A stretch of DNA of 64,000 bases, taken from the NCBI GenBank assembly GCA_910584405.1, contig CAJUAL010000008.1, positions 1 through 64,000 of the forward strand, in the 5' to 3' direction. The position numbers and the translations under genes were made by a program. This DNA is from an uncultured Vampirovibrio sp. GTDB taxonomy: Bacteria > Cyanobacteriota > Vampirovibrionia > Gastranaerophilales > Gastranaerophilaceae. Below, one piece after another: positions 39,601-46,021 of this stretch (within the stretch, counting starts at the first letter, position 1; each line of letters begins with the position of its first letter). The notes below the pieces were generated by a model. The model saw only the letters and a program-made list of their open reading frames with translations, did no database searches and was not told the DNA's origin.

Positions 39601-40841
39601 CTCATAGAATTGTTGCTGGTTCTATTATGAACTATGATCAATTCGTATTCTCACTTAGAGAAAAAAAGTTTGAACAAATGGTAGATGCTGATACTTTTAC
39701 TAGATATAAAAATTATAAGACTAAACAAGAATCTCTTAAAGGTAATAATATTGAATTTGTAGATTATCTTTCAAGATTCATTTCTTATAAAGCTAATAAC
39801 TTTACTAAAGAATGGAAAAACAATTATGTTAAAGCTTATAAAGAAGCACTAAAAGATGCCAAGAAAAAGTTTGAATCTAATCATACTACTCTGTATGATT
39901 CGTTTGAACTTAAAGAAGGTATTGCTTCAATTAAAGAAAATAGTGGTATAACTCTTGAAGATTTTGCTAAATTCTTAGGTAAAGTTAAAGGCGTTAATCA
40001 TAGTCTTCATGGTATTTATAATACTTTTGATAAATCTATGCTATCTGGTAAGATGTGGGGAGAAGTTATTCTTCAATTCCGTAAATGGCTTCGTCCTAAC
40101 TTTATTAGATATTGGGGTAAACGTGTAGGTAAAATTGTATTTGATGAACGTCTTGAATCTTATAGAAGTGGTGCTTACATGGATATGATAAATTTTATAT
40201 TATCCAATGGTAAAAGTGCTTATAGAGAAACTATTGATAAAGCTATAGAAAATGGAGAAGATATTGATTTTGCTACTAAAGCTAAAGCTATATTCAATGG
40301 GTTCTGCGGTTTATTACATTGGTTCAAAGATATAAACTTTAGATATAATACTTTACCTCAAGCTCAAAAAGCTAATATTAAAAGAGCTATGTTTAATTTT
40401 ACAACTCTTGTTGGTTTATCTCTTATTGCTGCAAGTATGTATGCTGCAAAAGATGATGACGATGAACTTGATGAAAATCTATTCTTTGCTCTTGCTTGTT
40501 ATACTATTTATGGTGTTCAAACTGAACTTTATGAAACTTCACCTTGGGGTCTTTATTCATTCTATAAACGTACTATGGAAGCACCTATACCTTTTGAAAC
40601 AAGTATATCTAATGTCCTTAATCTTGCGTATTGGACACTTATTGCTCCAATGATTGTAGATGATGAAGAAATGCTTTATGATAGAGGTACATATAAAGAT
40701 GAAGATAAACGTTGGATTGCATTTAAGAAAACTATTCCGTTATTCAATCAATACAGCAAGATGTTCTATTTACCAAAGAACAATACATATTATATGCAAC
40801 AGAACCCAATACTACAGATGATAGTTGAACTAAATAAGTAA
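27627..40841 (+). CDS. Giant virion RNA polymerase
   Basis: 4404 residues. The sequence TGWDYDIDSIYLSMKEFD has the catalytic Asp triad D-Y-D-I-D at residues 1685-1689, matching the DFDID-type metal-binding loop of the virion RNA polymerase of crAss-like phage phi14:2, a double-psi beta-barrel enzyme related to eukaryotic RNA-dependent polymerases. In that system the enzyme is ejected into the cell and transcribes early phage genes. Long helical and coiled regions follow, and the C-terminal 150 residues contain hydrophobic helices (FTTLVGLSLIAASMYAA, LFFALACYTIYGV). The gene is far longer than the polymerase core, so extra packaging or translocation domains are fused. Two patches (about 27820-27970 and 36695-36860) have atypical codon use. 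A terminator follows the stop. Confidence 0.85.
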   Translation: MGLDCNVIPQIKVGDEYVDSKCFKDLWDRAKKLYPFDASKARAVARADYETLKSNTFTSENGDWILLRAIQNSKLTDAQFATFQSIYSNNIDRLIKSITVPLNEQGEPEISQLWNTDIAKKSEILYEDDYPFIADSEQMYLNRIFAAIAFRSESEFKNLNYKDFKNGIKIRDIIAKAILQYASNANPDLGYLGYSVQLKNYRNRRSKELKDEGKNVAEIKAIVQDEAIYKELKSKADNLIALANQLQNLDDKNIWQNFVNYYKAEFMADINDYDIEDHMTMGELNGATMTDEQNINKSWNSSLQFKVNRKNTASSRFKRMLTEMIYNNQSNLMMRVEDTQLNGTASYYNKYGLTMPFDINVLWNSLIDVTRYAANKEELINSLKVTSESVYNGQLKPLIDKLEILPNDDVSTIESKEIFYNMYMASVDMATTVVTQSETMSYNMSETDYNMSYAVRESNRQSFAITNVYNQYRNILTNKFQRISTRSAVQFDINALYKTGKSITDKVNSLLYKSNNAGINWTSNTIFNYLSIKFNVPFDVIKALYVDGNADNKVNALIHQKIETELVHIDDVFDKIFNQIKANITDKQSERAKDRQANKIRNLFYDTYKPGDTINSIVDDMKGRINILATIGSCDPSIKVDLSYINVEGEQEYTPEFYNHITYMLQGIVNRIGNVNVELMKYRFADFLKSKGTKYNPIIWNLGNGTGGNGKGFFNFKKDDRGNEVLDEDGYRILDPINPVNVEAVKAFEYSRFNGLSNRDQGIGTPYVDMHDYIWTRDVILRQMQERYSLPSADASRIYEFVTGNILTESNGGKRALPFKLIDNNGTFVNYRIARTNDLESNYTFQRVKDTLRTEMEMMLDARRMLFDYDSTIHKLTLKKEFTRSKDEVREEFNNMNPDERAEIVHNKFNDDINLAFEDYYEHYSFNKEVFEGLQAPIFWDGKDVIKNGKPTGNIFKFGNLNFRYTDENGNVSVRSIIDYIEDAFKELHPDELAYFGKFEPFMICGEDFSTAYGDVIDNAFMRMFVDRMNSHLQDAFDYLAPIRDNIQSTLTYKNQLKVISEQLPNDYKNDRYWGFVIANLLANHYIADIAIQELFTGYTFEFKNALDWAKRASQGVRPGSKTRSNTTYTQIIVSDVKLRDNMIDKIVAPFVKSDETTTNTLRRRFGIDKITTADAFNIITQDECIARFKAMGSYNSFTLPSGKTLKDIVEDEDSPISSQDYARIVEQLKYYFYKRGKSTLNNRFNTDIVFSHQDKNSTLVVFKRMYKGTNYETLYDWMKQEGIDSINFASGHKVGGLPQVKLFNIANNEQDAILNIQYNESTNRYELKNYPKGIDAFKHTLSHSNLYVQQEVPSHLMDEENKIGTQLQKRILDNLVFNGEYSIAGTVRKGKTGDKSFDKAGIFEYYQMLLATNANDEMYRLLSDWGAVDDKGNIKYKSINDKNVVEVNLDLVLADLRRYFNETEIDRNFIKATMMVDGRPFIPFYHPTIKSRIESVLLARITRRVTNLKLKGAHVTIQPDTFLQPASITLDKKGLIKGTQANVSRMYHEGQIKFSDDYWKLRAELNDDGSIKRDVNGTPIIKKDADFKLQSEWWEEVKQEDGSIKQIFHPAEIILNNWDSRFKLDADGNLDLNTVPENLRTMFGIRIPTEGHQSMFVAKVVGVLNNGASQAIVPEHLVTRTGWDYDIDSIYLSMKEFDVINGNYVEYTKNNTNAYKRQSLEYVADIYFAKAKDSLKQDYLKVKVPLINRLGDINERINTQTRVNDPVLTRLKTEYANLQRERFYSKNISEREALAKAMEAKEAEIESYNTTNLNPVITDSELKALYDEKTEIYSKLKEAKKDYDAKYKEFIDKTVTTKWNELNDYGRMPRAAKDNAIIDTWIGIHSDLKNTLNKEKPNEFEHSKSAASYINKIAGYDNSMMNQHFLIDQIKIRNINNNIAVLKGQSIAADNALSIMGFTETKLSDDFAIPIRLNFSDISGYNEDIPNKAEWAKKQILKAFKEEKLSNGERSIEINVDDSTITVWCRSLYNNDYGTWTDINDEPISAQRSELTSHILDAVKDNLWFNLNTYTVGNTALLASFPISWNANLKTKNAKVEGVNRYIYSALIESQQIISDFVTNISIKSIENSNNFTNISFHNVRSDYMIDTVTVMSKLLINKGESLKDFIKDYFAFNQDNVGLKAVINKINKFLAQEDLSNFTIAKAHEHGLTINQNQVQAMARFIEALAEKIGITAYEINSGIKNKAKTITELDSLFKEGQNYKHNVEDLEAYANYLNRQLEVLDYYMYVDKAVNAMKRAQGCLITEKKGAGPKTSESNKLFESIAMLQHNINTLVQNAKDAKVPDTMIDELLYKYYSVNAITDKGKVIDDWIDKANDYLLSITDVEDKPIQLSKPKSPFRIGNQSMIEAIFPSITDPNWTIEDSAYPILQQQLYSTNEMSVNMFHDIFISENPLFKDKINYCMAKLGQNNNPELREALINYAIIDKIRDMSFFNDNSKSPEAVLEDRAKLLGCTRIIKNNKNEFRFQLATDLSLTSVNLKTWYNETENRPYTHAEKIAMFKDLPVGIQLAMVKNTLTDGKYVVVNGQYITKGNLKLNPNHILSLLSSNTMESLIIRNGYIGISTKESDDVDFTRDTFFQLINSPDEYCRILGENLVKYAFWINKLDFGRNLSKYIPIDLYGRFKTKNDGYISAYKTTWGDQFDSINFESIDGTSDKDIRLAMKKQGITDGGSNFRSNNAALYNYANALYASQSNEDNILLRDNKELDRFIEAFIRANSENTRIVKYMKPEYIYDTNSGKQRVKDQTPTFTKITKSNLSRNAFGLKGGVANEWHNDVDPEVRQYIEDALNSILKYAIIVKHNDIWNIVGQMIVEPIAFVNNSRYANDMYLKTREKVIDKELTGLKKSYKAKLPEGTLYKRFDINDCTFYYPINKTFKSEYLTTANDYFKYNIESQEIYEKIATVLSKFYRKFNSSVTNTESHGSLTQAIDAATSNADITIYIGNESDTNRGLIANDDVITISTQRLIEDSYNTETLPANIKNLALIANGEPLSQLEQLKVQGQIFKGLESLIQRLNPTNISAIQADGINDIIVDYIGIKKNATTTVHTINSITPKFSMVLDTQFVADDNTGLGISNLEFINTLYEVEKTAIGNTKLLRDEMSIMGELNTDLEKLDARAKDEIAKLGRDMNNLPNYIDTFKYNARIFESVKDMINNIVIDLNTNSIADLWTKKTPANRKQWVTDLNKLSSLIKSQTYIEDLNPIDEASFENASQTIKDSIKDFNEALLNLKGLYAEIIPLKRKVIDASKIYFGIMMNQKSHNANFNTKFKYIQDKLVETGFESDDIGPYLVTEKDIQENIRTMLGDNLDLSTAIKWLDSAAQSGIPIIDTVLSQYELHALNATEFALNKNKQTFALFKKYPNFYSEKSNGKPNIKFSQARSNDFRSKFINDNNAQLTTPFDIVKAAFDYAQAKASIYDEYIRERKALEPALESDDFITVKNAQDALAKLEKAHIKRVKAANKGIYSTMNVSIPAEYKGRLELKLEDVYANPKAYFPNLTDTEAYYYTKLIERVYKSKIRKKFAQVNGIKLKVQGQTTNKVLLEIKVCRPEYRDGKFSKLTKNDIDMIVEMQELFAELNDVAMPNTVKGANFFPTFISASYRDVLKQAVGWHELQDDDYKNTLSGETQYYLKATALNRPEVRGRIKYDLYSITNVDTYNALIEKANNIAKHRNYHKPITSISDIVEYNQTLSDKQMNELKDRMNYDPLNVTLNYINQLKRIKINRDFEPELNLLQTILSMPEFQAREYGVKSKNIINKVLSLYTKKTEVVTKKGKDTYAFERFKAFYDAFEGKNRINTLTDQLLNTLHTVNSKSLMWMNLTAALKNIGTGHINIVSEATGGEFTTKATLLKAHEMYVKALPSLWASLGEYTCDNLDAALMKLAGNIFEDHIEAGVDTKTNIVSLGMSKWDNIMFSPNTIGEHYLQFATFLSAMQTHRIVAGSIMNYDQFVFSLREKKFEQMVDADTFTRYKNYKTKQESLKGNNIEFVDYLSRFISYKANNFTKEWKNNYVKAYKEALKDAKKKFESNHTTLYDSFELKEGIASIKENSGITLEDFAKFLGKVKGVNHSLHGIYNTFDKSMLSGKMWGEVILQFRKWLRPNFIRYWGKRVGKIVFDERLESYRSGAYMDMINFILSNGKSAYRETIDKAIENGEDIDFATKAKAIFNGFCGLLHWFKDINFRYNTLPQAQKANIKRAMFNFTTLVGLSLIAASMYAAKDDDDELDENLFFALACYTIYGVQTELYETSPWGLYSFYKRTMEAPIPFETSISNVLNLAYWTLIAPMIVDDEEMLYDRGTYKDEDKRWIAFKKTIPLFNQYSKMFYLPKNNTYYMQQNPILQMIVELNK

Positions 40842-40866
40842 GGATTTTTGTTGGACTTAAAAAAAT

Positions 40867-40910
40867 GAGAGAGGGCTTTCAGATAATACTGTCAGTCCTC
40901 TCTCTTTTTG
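40867..40910 (+). terminator. Terminator of the RNA polymerase gene
   Basis: GAGAGAGG (40867-40874) pairs with CCTCTCTC (40897-40904), then TTTTTG. It ends the long + strand transcript. Confidence 0.85.
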
Positions 40911-40947
40911 TATCTATACTAAACCTAATACTGTTAGTGCTAACGCT

Positions 40948-41004
40948 AGATTCCTCTCGCTTCCACATCTATCCCTCTACTGGGGTCTACATAGTTCCGC
41001 TATG
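40948..41004 (-). repeat. Dispersed GC-rich element, copy E
   Basis: On the - strand: GCGGAACTATGTAGA, CCCCAGTAGAGGG, ATGTGGAAGCGAGAGGAATC. The 5' flank is part of a perfect hairpin CATAG-CGGAA-CTATG (40990-41004), whose + strand loop TTCCG is the same as in the terminator at 5564. Confidence 0.75.
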
Positions 41005-41097
41005 TTTATAATCATTATATTGATAATTCTATTGGCAAACTTGTTAGTGATTATGATTATAAAGAAAGCATTTTTAGTACTATTAGTAATACTAGAT

Positions 41098-41148
41098 GAG
41101 CTTTCCAATCCCCAATAGGGAAAGTGCTTTGTGGTTGCGTGCGGAACT
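41098..41148 (+). repeat. Dispersed GC-rich element, copy F
   Basis: CCCCAATAGGG (41110-41120), then TTGTGG and GCGTGCGGAACT, whose last eight bases match copy A. The 5' flank is divergent (GAGCTTTCC). It runs into the hairpin at 41147. Confidence 0.7.
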
Positions 41149-41180
41149 AAGCATAGCACTTGTAACAGCACTATGCTTAG
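41147..41180. terminator. Hairpin at the convergent gene ends
   Basis: CTAAGCATAG (41147-41156) and CTATGCTTAG (41171-41180) form a perfect 10-bp stem, four bases beyond the - strand gene's stop. There is no T-run on either side, so it may be a processing or weak bidirectional termination structure. Confidence 0.45.
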
Positions 41181-41184
41181 AAGA

Positions 41185-41532
41185 CTAATAATCAATTTCA
41201 CTATCAACACCACATTCATTAAGTCCACCAAAATTAACTTTATTTACATTAACAATATAAGGTAAAATCTTTTTAATTTGAGTAGAATTAACAATAAAAC
41301 TTTGATTAGTACCAGGATGTCGCATAACATACTTAATACTACCAATATAAAGATTAGGAGAAATGCGTTTATGTTTTTGCTTTTCAGTAGCAGTCATAGT
41401 AGCAAATCTATATACTTTATGCAAAACAGACCAATTACCAGTAAATTCATTAATAAGAGTTCCGTTTGCATCACGAGTGATTACATTACCATCAATTTCA
41501 ATATAACACGTATGTGTTTTCTGATCTTCCAT
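41185..41532 (-). CDS. Hypothetical protein
   Basis: 115 residues, alpha/beta, soluble, with YIEIDGNVITRDANGTLINE at the start and a Cys in the last ten residues. Its ATG shares one base with the stop of the DUF932 gene upstream, so the two are translated together. It is the last gene of the - strand arm before the convergence region. Family not recognised. Confidence 0.5.
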   Translation of the reverse strand: MEDQKTHTCYIEIDGNVITRDANGTLINEFTGNWSVLHKVYRFATMTATEKQKHKRISPNLYIGSIKYVMRHPGTNQSFIVNSTQIKKILPYIVNVNKVNFGGLNECGVDSEIDY

Positions 41533-42536
41533 TATGCAGCTCTTAAAGAAGTCAAAGCAAGATCAAAAGCTCTTTGATTAACTTTATAAGCTGTACGTTT
41601 AGTAAGAGCTTCAAAACGATCTTCTGATGACTTATAATCAACAACATTATTCATATAGCAATTCACTCCATTATAAAGCCATAACATACTTCCTCTATGC
41701 AGTTCTTGACCAACACCTTTTTCAATTGTATCAAGAACAGCAATAATTTTATTTTGAGTTTTAGTAGATATAACTTCTTTATCAGCAGAATATATGCTAG
41801 TTCTTAATTTCATATGATCTTGTTGTTCAGCAGTAAGAAAGAGATCATAAACAAATTTATTAACATCTCTACCACTAACAGAAACATTCTTTAGAGCTTG
41901 CATAGATTCTTGAAGAGCTTCATGATAAATATGAGCTGAACGAATTTTTTCAACTGCATTCATGATAGCATTGTGAACATTTTTAGTATGTTTGAATCCA
42001 AATACCGAATCAGCATTTTTAATAGCTTGATTAAGCATATTATTACAAACAACACGAATATTAGTAATAGTACAAGTTATTAAACCGGAACCATCATGAC
42101 TATTAGTAAATAATAAATACTTATCAATAAGATCATTATTTCCAATAGTCATAGTTTCAGGAAACTTTGCAGTTACAAGCATACTTGCACCATCTTTATA
42201 TACACCTGCTGTTTCAATACGAACTGTCTTATCATAATCACAGACTTGATTAATAAAATCAAGAGTGACAGAATTTTGAACAACTTCATATTTAGAACCA
42301 ACAGCGCTAAATACATGATTATTATCTTCTCTATAAGTAGCAAAAGAATTTGGAACTTTATAAAGAAGAAACTTATCTGGATCATTAACGTCAGCAAGAC
42401 GAACACGAGTTTCTTTAATACCAACTTTATAATCCAAACCAGCTTCTTTAATTGCCTCTTCAACACTCAAATCATTAATAGGTTTACCCATTTCATTAAA
42501 TATAAGAGGACGTCTTTGATAATTTACAAAAGGCAT
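41532..42536 (-). CDS. DUF932 / TIGR03299-type phage-plasmid protein
   Basis: 334 residues. SKYEVVQNSVTLDFINQVCD, FTNSHDGSGLITCTITNIRV and VVCNNMLNQAI are characteristic of the DUF932 (phage/plasmid-like TIGR03299) family, common beside replication and recombination genes in phages and plasmids. Its biochemical role is not established. The length is usual for the family. It lies 24 bases after the Gp157-like gene, consistent with a recombination/replication operon. Confidence 0.75.
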   Translation of the reverse strand: MPFVNYQRRPLIFNEMGKPINDLSVEEAIKEAGLDYKVGIKETRVRLADVNDPDKFLLYKVPNSFATYREDNNHVFSAVGSKYEVVQNSVTLDFINQVCDYDKTVRIETAGVYKDGASMLVTAKFPETMTIGNNDLIDKYLLFTNSHDGSGLITCTITNIRVVCNNMLNQAIKNADSVFGFKHTKNVHNAIMNAVEKIRSAHIYHEALQESMQALKNVSVSGRDVNKFVYDLFLTAEQQDHMKLRTSIYSADKEVISTKTQNKIIAVLDTIEKGVGQELHRGSMLWLYNGVNCYMNNVVDYKSSEDRFEALTKRTAYKVNQRAFDLALTSLRAA

Positions 42537-42560
42537 ACCGAGTTTTGTTTTAATAATTAA

Positions 42561-43259
42561 TTATTTTCTAATAGTGACAACATCTTTTTCACCAAGTGTC
42601 CAAGCATCAAGACCTTCAGGTTCAGTATCAAGTATATCTTTAAGCTCCTTATTAGATACTTTAACTTTAATATCTGAATCATCTATCAAAATACCTTCGT
42701 TTGCTGCCATTTCTCGCAATTTGGCTGCTTGTAGTATTGTTAATCCACTGACTATATTTATGGTTGCAAATGCGCTAATTTGGGGCAAATTTGGCATATC
42801 TAATATGGAATTGTTGCTGATATGCTGAACAACTGATAAGGCAAAATGATTATATAAGTCATTATCAGTTTCAACAGTTTTAGTTTTACGAACATTAATA
42901 GTAATAACAGGAGTTTTATAAGAATAAGATCCAGTTTCTTCTTTAAGACCTGTATCTTTATTTTTCTTGACTACAGGATCACCATATTTATAAACAGCTT
43001 CTGCAATAGCATCTTTAAGTTTATCTTGATTCTTTTCAAATCTAGCAATACGATCATCAAGTGCTTTTTTGTATTGTTTTAATAAAGCAATATCACTAGA
43101 ATATCTATCTATTACAAAAGAATAAGCATATAGTTTATCATCTAGTTCTTCTTGAGCAATCTCAAGTTCAGAAGCAAGAGATTCATCTAGTTCACCTTCA
43201 TTTTCTATAACTTGATTAAATATATTATCAAGTTTAGCTTGTATTTCAAATAAATTCAT
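42561..43259 (-). CDS. Gp157-like coiled-coil protein
   Basis: 232 residues. The first 100 residues form a charged coiled coil (ELDESLASELEIAQEELDDK, then IARFEKNQDKLKDAIAEAVYK), followed by a strand pair (YKTPVITINVRKTKTVETDN), the layout of the Siphovirus Gp157 family linked to recombination and resistance functions. The family match is by pattern. The C-terminal third is unlike Gp157, and about 42690-42850 shows clearly different codon use, as if replaced. It overlaps the next upstream gene by 14 bases. Confidence 0.6.
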   Translation of the reverse strand: MNLFEIQAKLDNIFNQVIENEGELDESLASELEIAQEELDDKLYAYSFVIDRYSSDIALLKQYKKALDDRIARFEKNQDKLKDAIAEAVYKYGDPVVKKNKDTGLKEETGSYSYKTPVITINVRKTKTVETDNDLYNHFALSVVQHISNNSILDMPNLPQISAFATINIVSGLTILQAAKLREMAANEGILIDDSDIKVKVSNKELKDILDTEPEGLDAWTLGEKDVVTIRK

Positions 43260-43542
43260 CGAAATCTAATTCAGTTTGGTAATGAGTATAATCTTCAATA
43301 TCTTTAAAACGAACAACAATATCTTTAACAAGTATTCTATCTATATTATATATAGAATGTTTACCATTTAAAGGTTCATAAACAAGAATTTCATCTTTAG
43401 AAACTTGTTGTTTAAAAGTCATAGGAATATCTAAAGAATGACCATGAAAAACTGTAGTAGGACTACCATATAATTTTAGATATTCTCTAATAGGTATAAA
43501 TGCTACAATTTTATTTACTTGCACTTTTACCCGTTCCGTCAT
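43246..43542 (-). CDS. Hypothetical protein
   Basis: 98 residues from the ATG at 43542 (MTERVKVQVNKIVAF). An upstream ATG at 43578 would add a 12-residue hydrophobic/basic leader, but the shorter start gives the smaller overlap with ThyX (32 bases) and follows AAAAGG. The protein is beta-rich with DEILVYEPLNGKHSIYNIDR and an acidic C-terminus. Its stop overlaps the Gp157-like start. Family not recognised. Confidence 0.5.
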   Translation of the reverse strand: MTERVKVQVNKIVAFIPIREYLKLYGSPTTVFHGHSLDIPMTFKQQVSKDEILVYEPLNGKHSIYNIDRILVKDIVVRFKDIEDYTHYQTELDFDEFI

Positions 43543-44569
43543 CTTGTGCTGCCTTTTGAGATACACGAATAGAATCAAGATGATCTTTACATTTTTGCAT
43601 AATCATATGCATATTCTCGTGAGCTTTACCATATTTATCATATAGTCGTTTTTCAATTATATTATCCCAATCTTCATTATAACCGGTATAATACATTTCA
43701 CTTTTAATGCCTAAAAATAAATACTCACGTGCATCTTGTGCAGGAAGTTTAAGTTCATCTTTAGCTTCATTATATAAGATTTCATCAAGAATAGAAGCTC
43801 TAATATAATGATAACAACGTTTAGCTTCAATGGCTTCTGTATTTTGATAAAGACAAAAGGCTATATCTTCATAATCATAAAGTTTATCGATTTTATCTTT
43901 ATTGATATTAGCTTCTTTAACATCAGCTAAAAATCTTTTCATGCAAGAATCAAAAATACTATAATTAATCCAATGAGGTAAACAAAAAGTAATACCTTCA
44001 AATTTACTATTATTAGAATAATCACACCAACGAGTAGATTCAACAGCCATAGATTGAACACGTTCACGAACAAGGTCATCTACAACACTTCTAAGAGTAG
44101 TAATATATGCACTCATACGAGCAAAAGGATGATTAAAATCCGGAACAAACCAACTAACACCATGTTTTTTCCAAATCTCATCACCTTCCATAGTTGAAGT
44201 CATAACAAGTTGTTTAGCTAAATAAGGATTTACATCACAAACAACTCTAAGATTACTATAAATATAAAAAACATCATCATTTGAATTTCGTTTAGATTTT
44301 TCAATTATATGTCTTGAAAAATGAGATGTAGCTATATTATAACTATATTCATCCATATCACCTAAACGTCCTGTAATATAAATAGGACAATGTTCTAAAA
44401 TGGAAGTATGACCTTTATCTATAAGCATAAGAAGAAATTTCTGATAACTTCCAGGTTCAATCTTACTTTCAGATTTATAACAAAGACGACCAGCAAATTC
44501 AGCTAATTGAAGACCACCTTTTAAATTATTAGCTGTATGAATAACAGCAATAGGTTTAACGAATTGCAT
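43511..44569 (-). CDS. thyX: Flavin-dependent thymidylate synthase
   Basis: 352 residues. GHTSILEHCPIYI and the signature R-E-R-V-Q-S-M-A-V-E-S (about residues 168-178) match the ThyX motif RHR-x7-S, here with Glu in place of the middle His. FSRHIIEKSKRN and YNIATSHF also fit. ThyX makes dTMP from dUMP using FAD and methylene-tetrahydrofolate, supplying phage DNA synthesis. It is longer than typical ThyX (about 220-250 residues), with the extra length at the C-terminus and in an internal insert. It lies two bases from the DUF3310 gene, in the nucleotide cluster. Confidence 0.85.
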   Translation of the reverse strand: MQFVKPIAVIHTANNLKGGLQLAEFAGRLCYKSESKIEPGSYQKFLLMLIDKGHTSILEHCPIYITGRLGDMDEYSYNIATSHFSRHIIEKSKRNSNDDVFYIYSNLRVVCDVNPYLAKQLVMTSTMEGDEIWKKHGVSWFVPDFNHPFARMSAYITTLRSVVDDLVRERVQSMAVESTRWCDYSNNSKFEGITFCLPHWINYSIFDSCMKRFLADVKEANINKDKIDKLYDYEDIAFCLYQNTEAIEAKRCYHYIRASILDEILYNEAKDELKLPAQDAREYLFLGIKSEMYYTGYNEDWDNIIEKRLYDKYGKAHENMHMIMQKCKDHLDSIRVSQKAAQDDGTGKSASK

Positions 44570-44571
44570 AC

Positions 44572-45036
44572 TTACATATTTAATTTGGTTTGACCGTCAG
44601 TTTCAATAGTATGATATAAATCAAGCAGAATAGATTTAAGATGATCTTCAATATTAAATTTAATACCATCATTACCATTACTTAAACCTAAAATACTAAC
44701 TTCTTTACCATTAATTTGCATATGATAATTTAGAGCAGCTTCAATAATACTTTCAGTATCAATAGGTAAACAAGTGTTAATTGAATCAGTCTTAACAGTA
44801 CATCTACCACCAAGTCTATGAATTTCATCAACAATATACCAAACAGCTTTTTCTAAATCTTCAATTTGTTTATTAATAGAAGATTTATCAGCATCAATTT
44901 TAAGACCAGCTCTCCATAGATATTTGATAGCATTACCTACATTAAAATTTCTATGACGAGTAATATTAATACATTCTATACCACTAGGATCAGAAGTATA
45001 ATGCTTAGGATGATTAACATTATCTTTTTTAGCCAT
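44572..45036 (-). CDS. DUF3310 nucleotide-metabolism-associated protein
   Basis: 154 residues. VNHPKHYTSDPSGIECINIT and GNAIKYLWRAGLKID, then KQIEDLEKAVWYIVDEI, are the hallmarks of the DUF3310 (SaV-like) family found in many phages, often next to nucleotide enzymes. Activity unknown. The family domain fills the N-terminal 85 residues; the rest is unassigned. It lies three bases downstream of the MazG gene. Confidence 0.8.
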   Translation of the reverse strand: MAKKDNVNHPKHYTSDPSGIECINITRHRNFNVGNAIKYLWRAGLKIDADKSSINKQIEDLEKAVWYIVDEIHRLGGRCTVKTDSINTCLPIDTESIIEAALNYHMQINGKEVSILGLSNGNDGIKFNIEDHLKSILLDLYHTIETDGQTKLNM

Positions 45037-45039
45037 AAT

Positions 45040-45390
45040 TTATCTATTATCTCCGTTACCATGAATTTTATTTTCTTCCATACGTTTACGAAGTTTATAA
45101 ATATTCATAGTAGCAATTTCACTTAAATTATAACCGAGTTTATAAGCTAATGTAGAAAGATACCAAAGAACATCTCCAAGTTCTTTAGCGATTTCATGAG
45201 CTTTATTTTCATTTAATTTACCATCACAATCTCTAAATACCTTTTTAATTTTATCAGATACTTCTCCAGCTTCACCACATAAACCTAAAGCTTTATATCC
45301 AATATTAAATTTATCATCGGGATATACATCAGTATTAAGAGCTTGTTTTTGATAATCATCAAGTTCAACTATATCTTCTATATATTTCAT
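45040..45390 (-). CDS. MazG-like NTP pyrophosphohydrolase
   Basis: 116 residues. GLCGEAGEVSDKIKKVFRD and HEIAKELGDVLWYLSTLAYK give the ExxE...ExxD metal-binding pattern of the all-alpha MazG family, which hydrolyses NTPs or dNTPs to monophosphates. In phages it is thought to trim nucleotide pools or alarmones. The length is typical of a single-domain phage MazG. A terminator separates it from the metalloprotease-like gene upstream, so it probably heads its own transcript with DUF3310 and ThyX. Confidence 0.8.
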   Translation of the reverse strand: MKYIEDIVELDDYQKQALNTDVYPDDKFNIGYKALGLCGEAGEVSDKIKKVFRDCDGKLNENKAHEIAKELGDVLWYLSTLAYKLGYNLSEIATMNIYKLRKRMEENKIHGNGDNR

Positions 45391-45410
45391 AAATATAATT
45401 TTAAATTAAA

Positions 45411-45445
45411 CAAAAATAGCCGCTAGTCAATTAAGACCAGCGGCT
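45411..45445 (-). terminator. Rho-independent terminator
   Basis: On the - strand AGCCGCTGGTC pairs with GACTAGCGGCT (one G-T pair) around TTAATT, then ATTTTTG. It ends the transcript of the 45515-46018 gene. Confidence 0.85.
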
Positions 45446-45514
45446 TTAACCGAGTGATTCGCATCAATATCGGTAAATTGCAAAATAACAAAACAATATA
45501 TATGCGTAGCGGAG

Positions 45515-46018
45515 TTACCGCTTAAAAACATATTTTAACCAACTTCCCCATTTACGACCAATAAGAGAACCTTTAGTCTTCATAGGTATAAATTCAATAT
45601 ATTTAATATTCTTAGCATCATCAATAAGATTATTAATGATAATATTAGATGTATTAATTCCTTTTGAATGTATAAGAATAGATCCATCTTCAATATGAAC
45701 TCGAACGTCATAATCATCAACATCTAACTCATTATGTCTAGCTTCACGTTCAAATGAAAGTTCTTTATAAGCTTGACCTTCAGTAAAGAGTTTAAAGAAC
45801 CATTCAACTACATACCAAATATAAAAGAAAATACCAAGAAGATCATTTTGTTGTTTAGTATGTGAACGCTCATGTTGAATAAGATGAAAATATCTACGAG
45901 AATTTCTAATAAAATATTTAATTCTACTTCTATCTTTATCTTTAACATAAAGTCTAGCAAATAGATTAATAGCAATAAATTTGCCAAAAGGAATAGTTTT
46001 ACTAAAATAAACTCTCAT
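45515..46018 (-). CDS. HExxH metalloprotease-like membrane-associated protein
   Basis: 167 residues. HLIQHERSHTKQQNDLLG carries an H-E-R-S-H zinc motif, and 30-40 residues later AYKELSFEREARHNE supplies a candidate third ligand (the SFEREA pattern recurs in small secreted or phage zincins). Between them is a hydrophobic stretch (IFFYIWYVVEWFFKLF) that may contact membrane. The C-terminal half is a separate domain with IIINNLIDDAKNIKYIEFIP. Target unknown. It lies in the - strand operon, downstream of an 86-residue unknown by three bases. Confidence 0.6.
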   Translation of the reverse strand: MRVYFSKTIPFGKFIAINLFARLYVKDKDRSRIKYFIRNSRRYFHLIQHERSHTKQQNDLLGIFFYIWYVVEWFFKLFTEGQAYKELSFEREARHNELDVDDYDVRVHIEDGSILIHSKGINTSNIIINNLIDDAKNIKYIEFIPMKTKGSLIGRKWGSWLKYVFKR

Positions 46019-46021
46019 AAT

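Larger units (their letters stand above)
40842..41184. other. Non-coding convergence region between the two arms
   Basis: 343 bases with no supported gene. It holds the terminator of the RNAP gene, repeat copies E (- orientation) and F (+ orientation), and a hairpin beside the end of the first - strand gene. It is where opposing transcripts meet. Confidence 0.8.
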
